IMG/VR virus record: IMGVR_UViG_3300027733_000204 | Span: 1-23,405 of that record | From: a virus | DNA length: 23,405 nt | Reading direction: 5' to 3' (one strand) | In this document: piece after piece, positions 1 through 7,684 of the stretch | Numbering within the stretch: position 1 is the stretch's first letter | How the letters are laid out: the number at the start of each line of letters is the position of its first letter | Translations under genes and position numbers: made by a program | Notes under the pieces: generated by a model | What the model was told of the DNA's origin: nothing | The model's database searches: none | What the model saw: the letters and a program-made list of their open reading frames with translations, nothing else

Positions 1-584
1 CGATAATCTCTAACATAAACAATTAAGTTCTTATAACTTGCTGAAATTGAAGTAAGCGAAACGCTAGTGCCTGAAAGTGTGCCCGATGCAAGTAAAGTCA
101 TGCCGCCGCTTGTTGATGTCACCCATTCGGGAGCAGTTGCGCCAGAATTAACCGCCAAGACTTGTGAGGCAGTACCAATACCTAGACGGGCAGGTGTATT
201 AGCAGCAGATGCATAAATAATGTCACCAGTAGTAGTCAATGTTGATTTACTAGATGCTTGATAAGCAGGAACACCACCCGTAACACCTAAGGCTTGGTTA
301 GTTGAGCCAATACCCAAACGGGATAAAGCACCAGAGCCAGTTCCATATAGAATATCGCCATTAGTTGTTGCAGTGCTAATTGTTGGAGTAGTTAGTGCAG
401 GGCTAGTCAGTGTCTTATTAGTAAGAGTCTGAGTACCAGTCAGTGTAACTGCAGTAGATGATGGTGCCTTAGCATCTATCTGAGTCTGGATAGCAGAGGT
501 AACACCATCTACATACCCTAACTCAGTTGCAGATACAGCAGCAAATGCTGCTGCACTGTTGGCTAAATCTCTGGCTTTAGTCAT
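1..584 (-). CDS. tail fibre / receptor-binding protein, C-terminus cut by window edge
   Basis: The open frame runs leftward from an ATG at 584 to the window edge without a stop, giving about 194 residues of an incomplete protein. It begins MTKARDLANSAAAFAAVSAT and continues with [19 protein letters not shown] and [17 protein letters not shown]. These low-complexity Thr/Ser/Ala/Gly segments are typical of phage tail-fibre shafts, and both are shared with the 701-residue fibre at 1901-4006. Further on are two similar units, GDILYGTGSGALSRLGIGS and GDIIYASAANTPARLGIGT, a repeat common in aquatic phage fibres. The start overlaps the stop of the preceding gene by four bases (ATGA), implying coupled translation. 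The C-terminal, probably receptor-binding, part lies outside the window. The fibre role is inferred from composition, repeats and position. Confidence 0.75.
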   Translation of the reverse strand, partial: MTKARDLANSAAAFAAVSATELGYVDGVTSAIQTQIDAKAPSSTAVTLTGTQTLTNKTLTSPALTTPTISTATTNGDILYGTGSGALSRLGIGSTNQALGVTGGVPAYQASSKSTLTTTGDIIYASAANTPARLGIGTASQVLAVNSGATAPEWVTSTSGGMTLLASGTLSGTSVSLTSISASYKNLIVYVRDY

Positions 585-826
585 ACTGTTGGCTCCTCTG
601 CTGGACTTATAATCCCAATAGAGATTAGATACTCATCAGTTGGGGGAGTAAATGTTGTGCCATCATAAGTTGAATGAAGATGCGGAATACTTGAATCACC
701 TAACCAGATATAACTATCAAAGTTATGGTCTGCCTTTACAAGGTCAGCAACTTCTGTATTTTCTGATTCAAATACAGCAACTGAAACAACTCGGTTATCT
801 TTAATAAATGCGTAATGTTTTTCCAT
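581..826 (-). CDS. small fibre-associated protein, 81 aa
   Basis: This 81-residue protein lies between the glycine-rich adhesin and the last fibre gene. Two ATGs stand side by side. The second (826) is five bases from AAGGAG and is preferred over the first (829), which is only two bases away. The N-terminus reads HYAFIKDNRVVSVAVFES, and later segments YIWLGDSS and STYDGTTFTPP resemble the short accessory proteins often encoded next to phage tail fibres, where they act in fibre assembly or as fibre tips. I cannot assign a family. Its stop overlaps the next gene's start by four bases, and the ribosome site overlaps the upstream stop, so it is translationally coupled on both sides. It has no membrane segment or signal peptide. 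Confidence 0.7.
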   Translation of the reverse strand: MEKHYAFIKDNRVVSVAVFESENTEVADLVKADHNFDSYIWLGDSSIPHLHSTYDGTTFTPPTDEYLISIGIISPAEEPTV

Positions 827-835
827 CATATCTCC

Positions 836-1582
836 TTATTGCCACCAAGTAATTAAACAATAACCAGAACCACCAGCGGCTCCAACTAAACTGGTACAAC
901 CAGGTGCTTTTGCACCATTGCCAGTATTTGATGGTGAAGCGTATGAAGCAGTGGCATAGCCGTATTCGATACTACTTCCACCAAAACCAAATCCATATAA
1001 TCCAGGTCCTGCTATTGTTAAATAGTTTGCAGCATCGCCTTGCATTCCAGCGTGACCACCAGCACCACCACCAGCACCACCAAATGAAACACCAGTGGTT
1101 GATTTAACTCCACCACCTGCACCACCAAGACCTTTTCCACCTTGCCAACCACCAGTGGCAGCACCATCGCCACCTACGGTTAGCGCATTTGTTCCTGCAG
1201 TACCATTTAATCCAGCAGTTGCCGCATTACTGCCACCACCACCACCACCACCACAAGTTAATAATGAACCAAAACTAGAGTTAGTTCCATTACTGCCGCT
1301 TGTTGGGGTAGTTGCACCACCTGCACCACCACCACCAATAACTACTGAATAAGAAGTTCCTGGAACAACGGTAAGAAATTGTTTTACTACTTGTCCACCG
1401 CCACCAGCACCAGGAACAGCATTAGCGGTACCAGCACCACCACTACCGCCACCGCCAGCAACCAACAAACATTCAACTTGAGTTACACCAGCAGGTGCGG
1501 TCCAAGATGTAGTACCAGAAGTAAACTCTTGATACTTAGGGGCTAAGCCTGCACTTGCAGCAGGAAATACTGTAGAACCCAT
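836..1582 (-). CDS. glycine-rich tail adhesin
   Basis: This 248-residue protein has a short N-terminal beta part (EFTSGTTSWTAPAGVTQVECL at about 19-39). A long glycine-rich body follows with many GGGG, GGAGG and GGGGGGG runs. The C-terminus, GSGYCLITWW, matches the usual closing strand of glycine-rich phage domains. Such domains form tail-fibre tips; in T-even phages the glycine-rich gp38 adhesin sits at the fibre tip and chooses the receptor. Variable stretches between the glycine runs would be the contact loops. It shares one base with the upstream stop (TGATG) and lies between a small beta protein and an accessory gene, inside the fibre block. The adhesin role is inferred from composition and context; no receptor can be deduced. 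Confidence 0.72.
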   Translation of the reverse strand: MGSTVFPAASAGLAPKYQEFTSGTTSWTAPAGVTQVECLLVAGGGGSGGAGTANAVPGAGGGGQVVKQFLTVVPGTSYSVVIGGGGAGGATTPTSGSNGTNSSFGSLLTCGGGGGGGSNAATAGLNGTAGTNALTVGGDGAATGGWQGGKGLGGAGGGVKSTTGVSFGGAGGGAGGHAGMQGDAANYLTIAGPGLYGFGFGGSSIEYGYATASYASPSNTGNGAKAPGCTSLVGAAGGSGYCLITWWQ

Positions 1583-1884
1583 CAGACTATCTCCACTCCG
1601 CTGATATGAAACTTGACTGTTACTGCACTGGCAAAGCCAGCAATAATTTGAGTTGTTGCCATTACCTGTTTTAAGTCAAACATTGCTGTTGAGTTAGCGG
1701 CAATTGCACTTGTAGTAAATATATCAACGCTGTTAAGCGTAAGAGTAAACGTAGCAGCAGATGCTGCTGAGTTAGTTACTACGATATTAGTTACTACTGT
1801 AGTTGTAGAGGCTGGCACTGTGTACAGTGTAGCCGTTGATGTTCCTGCTGCTGCTCTTACGAGCACTTTAGATGTTGTAGCCAT
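1582..1884 (-). CDS. small beta-rich virion protein, 100 aa
   Basis: This 100-residue protein is rich in Thr, Ala and Val and has alternating hydrophobic strands (ATLYTVPASTTTVVTNIVVT, TFTLTLNSVDIF, AVTVKFHISGVEIV). The pattern suggests a compact beta-sandwich, as seen in small fibre or decoration proteins. It lies between the long fibre gene and the glycine-rich adhesin, so it may join or cap these parts. Its stop shares one base with the adhesin start. I do not recognise a named family. A decoration role on the capsid is possible but less likely from its position. Confidence 0.7.
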   Translation of the reverse strand: MATTSKVLVRAAAGTSTATLYTVPASTTTVVTNIVVTNSAASAATFTLTLNSVDIFTTSAIAANSTAMFDLKQVMATTQIIAGFASAVTVKFHISGVEIV

Positions 1885-1900
1885 TAGTTACTACTTTCTA

Positions 1901-4006
1901 TTAGATTGCGCCCATTAAGGACATTACATAATTGTTTTGAACATTTACTATTGTTTCAAGTGTAGATAAATCTACTGCTGCCCAAACAAGACCTGTACCT
2001 GCTGTTGAGTCTGCCTTTAAGAAATATCCGTTAGTGCCAACTGCAAGTCTACCTACTGTGTCAGCAGCGGTACCTACAACCAAGTCACCCTTAGCATCTA
2101 CTATAGATTGAGGGATGTCAGTCACTACGCTAAGTGCAGTAAAAGTAATAATCTCTACTATGTCATTTAAGACAAGTGCTGATAGGGCTGTGATGCTTGT
2201 ACCAGTAGTTGCTGTGTAGTCTGTAGTACGAACCAAGAGTACACCATTAAGGTATACCTGCTCATATCCAGCAATATATGCAAGCGTCTGAGAAGATGCA
2301 TCAGCACCAGATAGAGATGTTTCTCCACCTGCAGCAATAAACTTGTAGCGATAGATAGCAGCAGATGAGGAGATAGAACCCCACGCAGTACCTGACCAAA
2401 CCTGCATTGCGGCAGATACAGTGTTAAAATATATAGCGCCAGTAATTAGAGCGTTACCATCATTATCTAAGGTTGGGTTTGAAGCGTATGGTCCAAGGTA
2501 TCTATCATCAAATGAATCGTATGAGGCAGCAGCAGCGGCAGCACTTGCTGCAGCAGCAGTAGCAGAACCAGCAACCGCATCTACATAAGTCTTAGTTGCT
2601 GCGTGTAAGCCTACAGTTGGAGCACCTGACAGGGTAAGAGCACCTGTCATAGTAGAACCAGACTTGAGTACTAGGGAATCATAAAATGTTCCACCAGATT
2701 GGATTGCAGTTGCAATCTCACCCAAAGTATCATAGATACCAGGGGCTGAGTTAATAAGGTTATCTCTTTGTAAATCTACATATGCTTTAGTTGCAGCATC
2801 TTGTGCCAGTGTAGGGTCGCCCATACCAGTAATCTTGCTAGTACCCATAGCAATAGCACCAGACATAGTGCCACCAGTTTTAGCCAACTTAGCATCTAAC
2901 TGTGTTTGAATAGCAGAAGTTACTCCGTCAACATACCCAATCTCAGCAGATGATACTGTAGAAGATATACCAAGTTTAGTCCAGTCAATTGCAGCAGATG
3001 CATTGATGTCAGCATTAACAATAGTTCCATCTACAATATCTGCAGAGGTAATAGTTGCGTTAAGGTTTAACTTGCTATAAGCAATAGCAGCAGAGGCATT
3101 AACATCTGCGTTAAGAATAGTTCCATCAAGCAGCATTGTGCTAGTTACTGTGCCAGTATCTGCAACCGTTACTGCTGTACCTGAAATTTTAGTCTTGTCA
3201 ATAGCTGCTGCTGAGTTAATATCGGCATTAAGAATGGTGCCGTCTAAAATCATCGTGCTAGTTACTGTTCCAGTATCGCTAGTCTTAACCAAAGTAGCAC
3301 TTGTTGGGATTGTAGTTCCATTGATGCTAGTAGCAGTTGCTACGCCCAGAACTGGTGTTACCAAAGTTGGGCTACTAGCAAATACTGCTGCGCCAGTTCC
3401 AGTCTCATCTGTCAGCGCGGCAGCGAGGTTAGCACTTGACGGAGTTCCAAGGAATGTTGCAACTCCAGTTCCAAGTGAAGTAATACCAGTACCACCATTG
3501 GCTACTGGCAATGTGCCAGTTACACCGCTTGTTAGCGGAAGTCCAGTTGCATTTGTTAGCACTGCAGCAGTTGGTGTACCTAATGCTGGAGTTGTCAAAG
3601 TTGGGCTAGTTAAAGTCTTGTTAGTTAAAGTCTGAGTGTTAGTTGTACCAACTACAGCACCAGTTGCACCGTGTCCAGTAGTTGCCTCAATGTGTGTATT
3701 GGCTTCACGATAGTCGCGACCAATAGCCATATGGCGAACAATTGCACCAGCAGAGTGGGCAACACCAGTTGAACCATCAATAGTTCTAGTAATTGTTAAT
3801 GTATTACCAGAGGTTGCGGTTATATCTACAATTTCTTCAAGGGCTGTATCTGGGTCAATTACTACTGTAAAAGTTTCACCAGCACTGACCGTGATTCCAC
3901 CAAGCAATGCTGAACCAGAAATAACAGTTGCAGTAGTACCTGATGATGTTAATGCGCCAGACAGCGTTGTTTGCTGGGAGCGTGAGGAGTATTTTCTAGT
4001 TGTCAT
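1901..4006 (-). CDS. long tail fibre protein, 701 aa
   Basis: This is a 701-residue fibre-type protein. Residues 1-115 form a probable attachment domain containing [20 protein letters not shown] and [14 protein letters not shown]. The shaft follows: [20 protein letters not shown] near 125-143, [11 protein letters not shown] near 164-174, then three DGTI(L/V)NAD units (about 251-344), [21 protein letters not shown] (353-373) and two alanine-threonine hinges ending in TK(A/T)YVD (406-411 and 471-476). An alanine-rich helix (480-495) precedes [20 protein letters not shown] and [17 protein letters not shown], a module I recall from fibres of aquatic phages. The C-terminus is probably the tip or trimerisation part. 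AAGGA lies seven bases before the ATG, overlapping the upstream stop. The fibre role is well supported by composition; the receptor is unknown. Confidence 0.82.
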   Translation of the reverse strand: MTTRKYSSRSQQTTLSGALTSSGTTATVISGSALLGGITVSAGETFTVVIDPDTALEEIVDITATSGNTLTITRTIDGSTGVAHSAGAIVRHMAIGRDYREANTHIEATTGHGATGAVVGTTNTQTLTNKTLTSPTLTTPALGTPTAAVLTNATGLPLTSGVTGTLPVANGGTGITSLGTGVATFLGTPSSANLAAALTDETGTGAAVFASSPTLVTPVLGVATATSINGTTIPTSATLVKTSDTGTVTSTMILDGTILNADINSAAAIDKTKISGTAVTVADTGTVTSTMLLDGTILNADVNASAAIAYSKLNLNATITSADIVDGTIVNADINASAAIDWTKLGISSTVSSAEIGYVDGVTSAIQTQLDAKLAKTGGTMSGAIAMGTSKITGMGDPTLAQDAATKAYVDLQRDNLINSAPGIYDTLGEIATAIQSGGTFYDSLVLKSGSTMTGALTLSGAPTVGLHAATKTYVDAVAGSATAAAASAAAAAASYDSFDDRYLGPYASNPTLDNDGNALITGAIYFNTVSAAMQVWSGTAWGSISSSAAIYRYKFIAAGGETSLSGADASSQTLAYIAGYEQVYLNGVLLVRTTDYTATTGTSITALSALVLNDIVEIITFTALSVVTDIPQSIVDAKGDLVVGTAADTVGRLAVGTNGYFLKADSTAGTGLVWAAVDLSTLETIVNVQNNYVMSLMGAI
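2975..3256 (-). repeat. threefold protein repeat in the fibre shaft
   Basis: Three related units of the fibre shaft each read DGTI(L/V)NAD(I/V)N(S/A)(A/S)AAI followed by a short (D/A)xxK segment. They fall at residues about 251-273, 291-312 and 323-344. The DNA copies have diverged, so this is an old duplication rather than a fresh tandem repeat. Such units usually form repeated beta turns of a trimeric shaft. Confidence 0.7.
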
Positions 4007-4015
4007 TCGCGTTCC

Positions 4016-4954
4016 TTATCGGCGGGAGTAATGTACACGGGGTGGGTAATTTTGTGACTGTGCTTTTGATTCTTCTTGTAAGCGTTGCGTATAAAGTGCA
4101 TACAATTGCTTGGTAGCAGTTTGAGAAGCACCGAATGGGCGCTTAGAATCTGTTTCATCTGCTTGTGGGCTAACCATCGCTGCTCTTGCTGGGTCAAGAT
4201 AAGCAAGTAAACGATAGGCTGCACCAAGTGTTACTACGTCCCGCGTTGATTGTGGCAGTCCTGTTTGGTCTACATAATCCTGTGTGTTTGCTGTGAACGC
4301 TGTTGGGTCAGTTGCATAAGTAACCTTAACTGTACGACCAGGAACGGGAGATTCTCCTAATGTAATAGTTTGTACTTTATCTGTTCCAGTGACATATCCA
4401 AATGCTTCTGGATTGGCAACTGAATCAAAGTCCCAGCGACGGATTGGTCGCCATTCTTTTGTAGGGCCAGTCTCTTGCCACGATACAGTAAGGATATTCT
4501 TGATATCTAAGTTAGCAAAAGCATAAGTAGACACAGCAGCATTAAATGTAAAAGTTGCTGTTTTCATTGCAAAAATATTTGCTCCAAGAGAGCGGATGGT
4601 GTCGTTGATTGCTCGCTTGATATTAAAACGTGGGAAGGTTGGGCTAATAGTAACTTTAGAATCCGTTGTGTGTGTTGTTGCAGTTGTTCCTAGATAGCCA
4701 CGACCATACGGGGCTATTGTAGCCGTATTAGAAATGCGGTCATATGAATCTACCCAAAGTAGTTCTTCGTCAATTTCAAGTACACCCTTGCCTAATGACT
4801 CAGTAGAGCCAAGGCTTAAAATTAGTGGTACGGCAGAAGATGATGTTGTAGTTGTTACCGCTGCTGTTAAGTGTGTAGCACGGTCTTGCTGAAAAGTGTA
4901 ACCTGCAAGGTTAACCTGTACTTCATCAATCATATTAGTTAAAGTGGTTGTCAT
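4016..4954 (-). CDS. adaptor / connector-like virion protein, 312 aa
   Basis: This 312-residue protein begins MTTTLTNMIDEVQVNLAGYT. It carries a beta-rich insertion (GVLEIDEELLWVDSYDR and IAPYGRGYLGTTATTH) of the kind found in phage structural proteins. A helical and strand region follows (FNIKRAINDTIRSLGANIF), and a helical C-terminus ends PPRVHYSRR. The opening helices plus a C-terminal helix holding ARAAM suggest a head-to-tail adaptor or tail-tube subunit. Its position just before the fibre genes fits a tail-stem or adaptor role. The ATG overlaps the previous stop by four bases. No confident family name can be given. Confidence 0.65.
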   Translation of the reverse strand: MTTTLTNMIDEVQVNLAGYTFQQDRATHLTAAVTTTTSSSAVPLILSLGSTESLGKGVLEIDEELLWVDSYDRISNTATIAPYGRGYLGTTATTHTTDSKVTISPTFPRFNIKRAINDTIRSLGANIFAMKTATFTFNAAVSTYAFANLDIKNILTVSWQETGPTKEWRPIRRWDFDSVANPEAFGYVTGTDKVQTITLGESPVPGRTVKVTYATDPTAFTANTQDYVDQTGLPQSTRDVVTLGAAYRLLAYLDPARAAMVSPQADETDSKRPFGASQTATKQLYALYTQRLQEESKAQSQNYPPRVHYSRR

Positions 4955-5223
4955 GAAGATATTCCTCTCAAGGCGACTAGGGCTTCTTTGCCAGTTGTAC
5001 CAGCAAGTGTATTGCAGACCTTATTCAAGCCTTGGTAAAGTTTTTTATCAGTGATTCCAGCCTTAATGTTTAGTGCGCCTACAAGGGCTAGACCAGTTGT
5101 TCCAGCCCACTTGTTTGCTGCACCTGCTTCGCCAAGAAATGCTGTACGAGCGGGATAAGTCCCACCGTTAGCGAGGCGATTTAACTCCGAGCACAACGTG
5201 CTGCCTGCTACTCCTACTGCCAT
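4951..5223 (-). CDS. conserved-looking virion protein, 90 aa
   Basis: This 90-residue protein starts MAVGVAGSTLCSELNRLANG and contains ANKWAGTTGLALVGALNIKAG and VCNTLAGTTGKEALVALRGI. The two AGTTG motifs lie about 38 residues apart, so the protein may be a duplicated half-domain. From memory, similar short proteins occur next to adaptor genes in phages from aquatic and actinobacterial sources, but I cannot name the function. It overlaps the glycosyltransferase stop by one base (TAATG) and the adaptor start by four bases, so it belongs to the same translational chain. It has no signal peptide and only moderate hydrophobicity. Confidence 0.7.
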   Translation of the reverse strand: MAVGVAGSTLCSELNRLANGGTYPARTAFLGEAGAANKWAGTTGLALVGALNIKAGITDKKLYQGLNKVCNTLAGTTGKEALVALRGISS

Positions 5224-5903
5224 TACTTCCTCTTATCTCCTACGAATGCATCGTAGTAGTTAACATCAAACGAGAATCGTTTCATGTGTGGTACCAATGC
5301 TGATGTATCACACCAGACTGGAATGCTTGCTTTATTACATAGTGCAAAGAAGAAGATATCTTCTCCCATAAATGACTTATTAACACCAACCTCAGTAAAG
5401 ATTGGGGTATTAGGTTCTACCTCTAGGATGCGAGTGATGACCGAACGGTGCATCAATATGAACCCCATGCCAGCAGCACCTACCTGCAAAAACTTATTCC
5501 TAGGAAGAGGATGAAGGCGTTTAATCCCCACCTCATTACCATTGACCACAAACTCGAATACGGTCGGGCTAGGCACCATCAGAGGCTCCTCAGGGGTATC
5601 TGTGGTGAAGTATACGCCAGTTAAAAGTGGCTTATCTACTGCATCACGCTTATCCCATAGTTTGAGGAATATCTCTGGTGAGATGACCACATCTGAGTCA
5701 ACCCATAGAATCCAGTCTGACTTGTTTTGTTCATACCATGCTTTGACGATGGTCTCACGCTGACGACCAATCTGGTTGCCTTGGCTTCGCAACGTAGTTG
5801 CTACCTTGACACCAGAGTGGAGCATTACATCTGTAACACCTTGCATAAACTTACCATCTACCATACCATTATCGCACCAAGCGATAGTTAAGGTCTCTTC
5901 CAT
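5223..5903 (-). CDS. GT-A fold glycosyltransferase
   Basis: This 226-residue enzyme resembles the nucleotide-sugar-dependent GT-A glycosyltransferases. Visible hallmarks are an N-terminal beta strand (LTIAWCDNG), IGRQRETIVKAWYE (45-58), and the DSD metal motif in WILWVDSDVV (DSD at 69-71). Further signs are VGAAGMGFILMHRSV (141-155), an acceptor-side GEDIFFF (180-186) and a late His in LVPHMKR (H206). This order (DxD, then ED, then His) is usual for such enzymes. It would transfer a sugar from an activated donor to an unknown acceptor: virion protein, DNA or host surface. The ATG at 5903 is chosen over an upstream in-frame GTG at 5912 because the GTG lies within the AAAGGTGGGG ribosome site. 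It sits among structural genes, which suggests virion glycosylation, but that is inference. Confidence 0.82.
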   Translation of the reverse strand: MEETLTIAWCDNGMVDGKFMQGVTDVMLHSGVKVATTLRSQGNQIGRQRETIVKAWYEQNKSDWILWVDSDVVISPEIFLKLWDKRDAVDKPLLTGVYFTTDTPEEPLMVPSPTVFEFVVNGNEVGIKRLHPLPRNKFLQVGAAGMGFILMHRSVITRILEVEPNTPIFTEVGVNKSFMGEDIFFFALCNKASIPVWCDTSALVPHMKRFSFDVNYYDAFVGDKRK

Positions 5904-5914
5904 TGTCCCCACCT

Positions 5915-6082
5915 TTACTTACTTTTTTTGGACTTTCCAGTTACTGATAGTGCAATAGCAATTGCTTGTTTGCGTGACTTGACAGTAGGTGCCTTCTTTG
6001 GGCCTTTAGGATTGGCTCCACCATGTAGTGTTCCAGCCTTATATTCGCCCATAATCTTTTGAAATTTAGTCTTAGCAGCCAT
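5915..6082 (-). CDS. DUF6496-like basic mini-protein, 55 aa
   Basis: The open frame starts with ATG at 6082 and ends with TAA at 5917-5915. The 55-residue product opens MAAKTKFQKIMGEYKAGTLH and contains VKSRKQAIAIALSVTGK. This matches my memory of the short DUF6496 family (a K-x-M-x-E-(F/Y)-K-x-G-x-L start followed by KSRKQAIAIALSE). The function of the family is unknown to me; its high lysine content suggests nucleic-acid or membrane contact. It starts two bases after the LysM gene's stop and ends 11 bases before the glycosyltransferase start, so it is part of the operon. The A7 run near its end does not lead into the next frame, so I do not call a frameshift. Confidence 0.78.
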   Translation of the reverse strand: MAAKTKFQKIMGEYKAGTLHGGANPKGPKKAPTVKSRKQAIAIALSVTGKSKKSK

Positions 6083-6084
6083 GA

Positions 6085-7332
6085 TTACTTCTTAGGTGCC
6101 TTGTACGGAACTGAACCAGTATATCCACCTGTTGGCATCTTACCATTTTTAGGAATAATAACTCCAGTATTACGGAAGATACCCTTGCCATCAAGTTGTG
6201 GATTTGCTGCTTTAAGTTCGGCTAAAGTAACTCCTGCGCGAGATGCAATACCTGATAGAGTGTCTCCAGAAGATACGCGATACTTGCCACCCGTTGCACC
6301 TACTGGTGCTGCTGGTGTTGCTAGTACTGGCTTGAGTGGCCCCTTAAAGGTTCCTTTTTGAATTGGATTTTTGTTTTCAGCAACGAATCCAGTAGTTGCG
6401 CCTTTGCCCATAGTCTTGTTACTAACTGTTTCTCCAGTTTTAGAACCTTTGTTTAGATTCTTAAATAATTCAGTGGCGGCTTGTATTCCAACTGTTGTTG
6501 CAATACCAGAAGGAGTAAATGGTGCTCTTGCACCCTTAGCAACTGCTCCAAGAATCTTTCCAAAACCTGCTTTTTTAGCAGCAGTACTTGCTGCTCCAGT
6601 GGCTGCTTTTGCTCCAGCGCCTGCTATCTTAGCACTAATATTAGAAGCCTTTGCTCCAGCACTACCTGCTTTAGCAATACGGACTGCTTCGCCTTTTGAC
6701 TTGCCCGCTGCAACCGCAGCCTTGTATCTATTGACTTCTGCTGCTGTACTAAGTTCACCTTGAGATGCGACACCAGAGCCAGTTTTAATGTTTGCTGTTG
6801 TTTTGGTAGACTTAGCAGACACATTTTGCTTTTCAACAGTCTTAGTGTCTTTCTTTGACATTGTAGTTTTTTCTACAGGCTTAGTAACCTTCTGTGGCAT
6901 TAAATCTTTTTTAGGAGCAGCCGCAGGGGGAGCAGTAACAGCAGGCTTTTTCTTTGCTATTTCGGCAGCCTTCTTATGAAGTTCCGCTTTCATGCCAATC
7001 TCTTTGCCTAGTGCTTTGTATTCTGCTTTAGTTCCAACTCTTGCTTTAGTTGCCAATGGCTTTTCTCCTTTTGCAAATCTACGTTGTTTTTCTAAATCTG
7101 CATTCTTTTTCTGCTGCGCTGCATCTGATGCACGTGCGCTTGGACTCATAGCACCTTTGAAGTTGGCATCAATTGACCTGGCTCTGCTAGAGACACCTTT
7201 ACTCATCTTTTCTGCAATTGCACCTGCTTCTACATTGCTAACTTTTCTGGCTTGAAGTGCCGCTCTAGTCTCAATGTTTTTGCGTGTTTGTCTTTTGATT
7301 TCTTCTATCTGCGCTGCTGTGAGTTTAGCCAT
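6085..7332 (-). CDS. lysine/alanine-rich protein with C-terminal LysM domain
   Basis: This 415-residue protein has a long, very basic Lys/Ala-rich region (1-240). A small-residue, partly hydrophobic stretch rich in AGAKAAT and AAKKAG follows (about 230-300). One LysM domain lies at about 350-395 (YRVSSGDTLSGIASRAG, then LAELKAANPQL and GVIIPK). LysM domains bind N-acetylglucosamine polymers such as peptidoglycan. No lytic catalytic motif is visible, so it is a binding rather than a cutting protein as far as I can see. A likely role is a virion component that docks on, or enters, the cell wall at infection. It starts two bases after the preceding stop. The LysM call is firm; placing the protein in the tail or inside the head is inference. 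Confidence 0.78.
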   Translation of the reverse strand: MAKLTAAQIEEIKRQTRKNIETRAALQARKVSNVEAGAIAEKMSKGVSSRARSIDANFKGAMSPSARASDAAQQKKNADLEKQRRFAKGEKPLATKARVGTKAEYKALGKEIGMKAELHKKAAEIAKKKPAVTAPPAAAPKKDLMPQKVTKPVEKTTMSKKDTKTVEKQNVSAKSTKTTANIKTGSGVASQGELSTAAEVNRYKAAVAAGKSKGEAVRIAKAGSAGAKASNISAKIAGAGAKAATGAASTAAKKAGFGKILGAVAKGARAPFTPSGIATTVGIQAATELFKNLNKGSKTGETVSNKTMGKGATTGFVAENKNPIQKGTFKGPLKPVLATPAAPVGATGGKYRVSSGDTLSGIASRAGVTLAELKAANPQLDGKGIFRNTGVIIPKNGKMPTGGYTGSVPYKAPKK

Positions 7333-7334
7333 GA

Positions 7335-7529
7335 TTATTTACCTAACGATTTTAACTTCTGAGTGAATTTAGCAATGGACGAACCATTATTAGATACAAA
7401 GCCATTCTTCTTTTCAACGGCTTTACGTGCTCTTGCCTCGGCTGCGGCAACGCCAGCAGGTGAGACTTGACGTTGCAGTTCTTTGACTGCTGCTGCGCCA
7501 GTAAGTGTCTTTGGTTTAGGGGTTGGCAT
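7335..7529 (-). CDS. lysine-rich small protein, 64 aa
   Basis: This 64-residue protein begins MPTPKPKTLTGAAAVKELQR, has an Ala/Arg-rich helix (AAAEARARKAVEKK) and ends FTQKLKSLGK. Its start shares one base with the upstream stop (TAATG), and AGGAAAG lies seven bases before the ATG. It is strongly basic and sits in a run of four basic genes. No family is recognised. Packaging, DNA binding or a small virion role are all possible. Confidence 0.68.
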   Translation of the reverse strand: MPTPKPKTLTGAAAVKELQRQVSPAGVAAAEARARKAVEKKNGFVSNNGSSIAKFTQKLKSLGK

Positions 7530-7684
7530 TATTTCTTTCCTGATTTCTTAACCATAGATTTCTTGGCAACCTTGTTCTTGACACCAGATTTCTTTTCCAT
7601 AGCCATCATCATTGAGCCTTCGCCCTTTTCATGCTTCTTCATTGCACCTTTAGATGCGTATAATTCAAATTTACCTTTAGCCAT
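7529..7684 (-). CDS. very basic mini-protein, 51 aa
   Basis: This 51-residue protein starts at ATG 7684 and stops with TAA at 7531-7529. It begins MAKGKFELYASKGAMKKHEK, has a methionine run (SMMMAME), and ends in Lys-rich sequence (KNKVAKKSMVKKSGKK). Its start overlaps the upstream gene by eight bases (ATGGCTAA), and its stop shares one base with the next start. With nearly one third lysine it is probably a nucleic-acid or capsid-interior contact protein, but this is only composition-based. From memory, similar short K-x-H-E-K-x-E-G proteins occur in other phages, without a known function. Confidence 0.68.
   Translation of the reverse strand: MAKGKFELYASKGAMKKHEKGEGSMMMAMEKKSGVKNKVAKKSMVKKSGKK

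Noticed and set aside
3138-3635. 165-codon plus-strand frame opposite the fibre gene
   Set aside because: It is Val/Ala/Pro-rich mirror sequence of a Thr/Gly/Ala-rich fibre shaft, with no start signal. The fibre frame is clearly the coding one.
5919-5931. A7 run near the end of the 55-residue gene as a frameshift site
   Set aside because: A TAA at 5921-5919 blocks the glycosyltransferase frame just after the run, and the other shifted frame ends soon, so no fusion product is possible.
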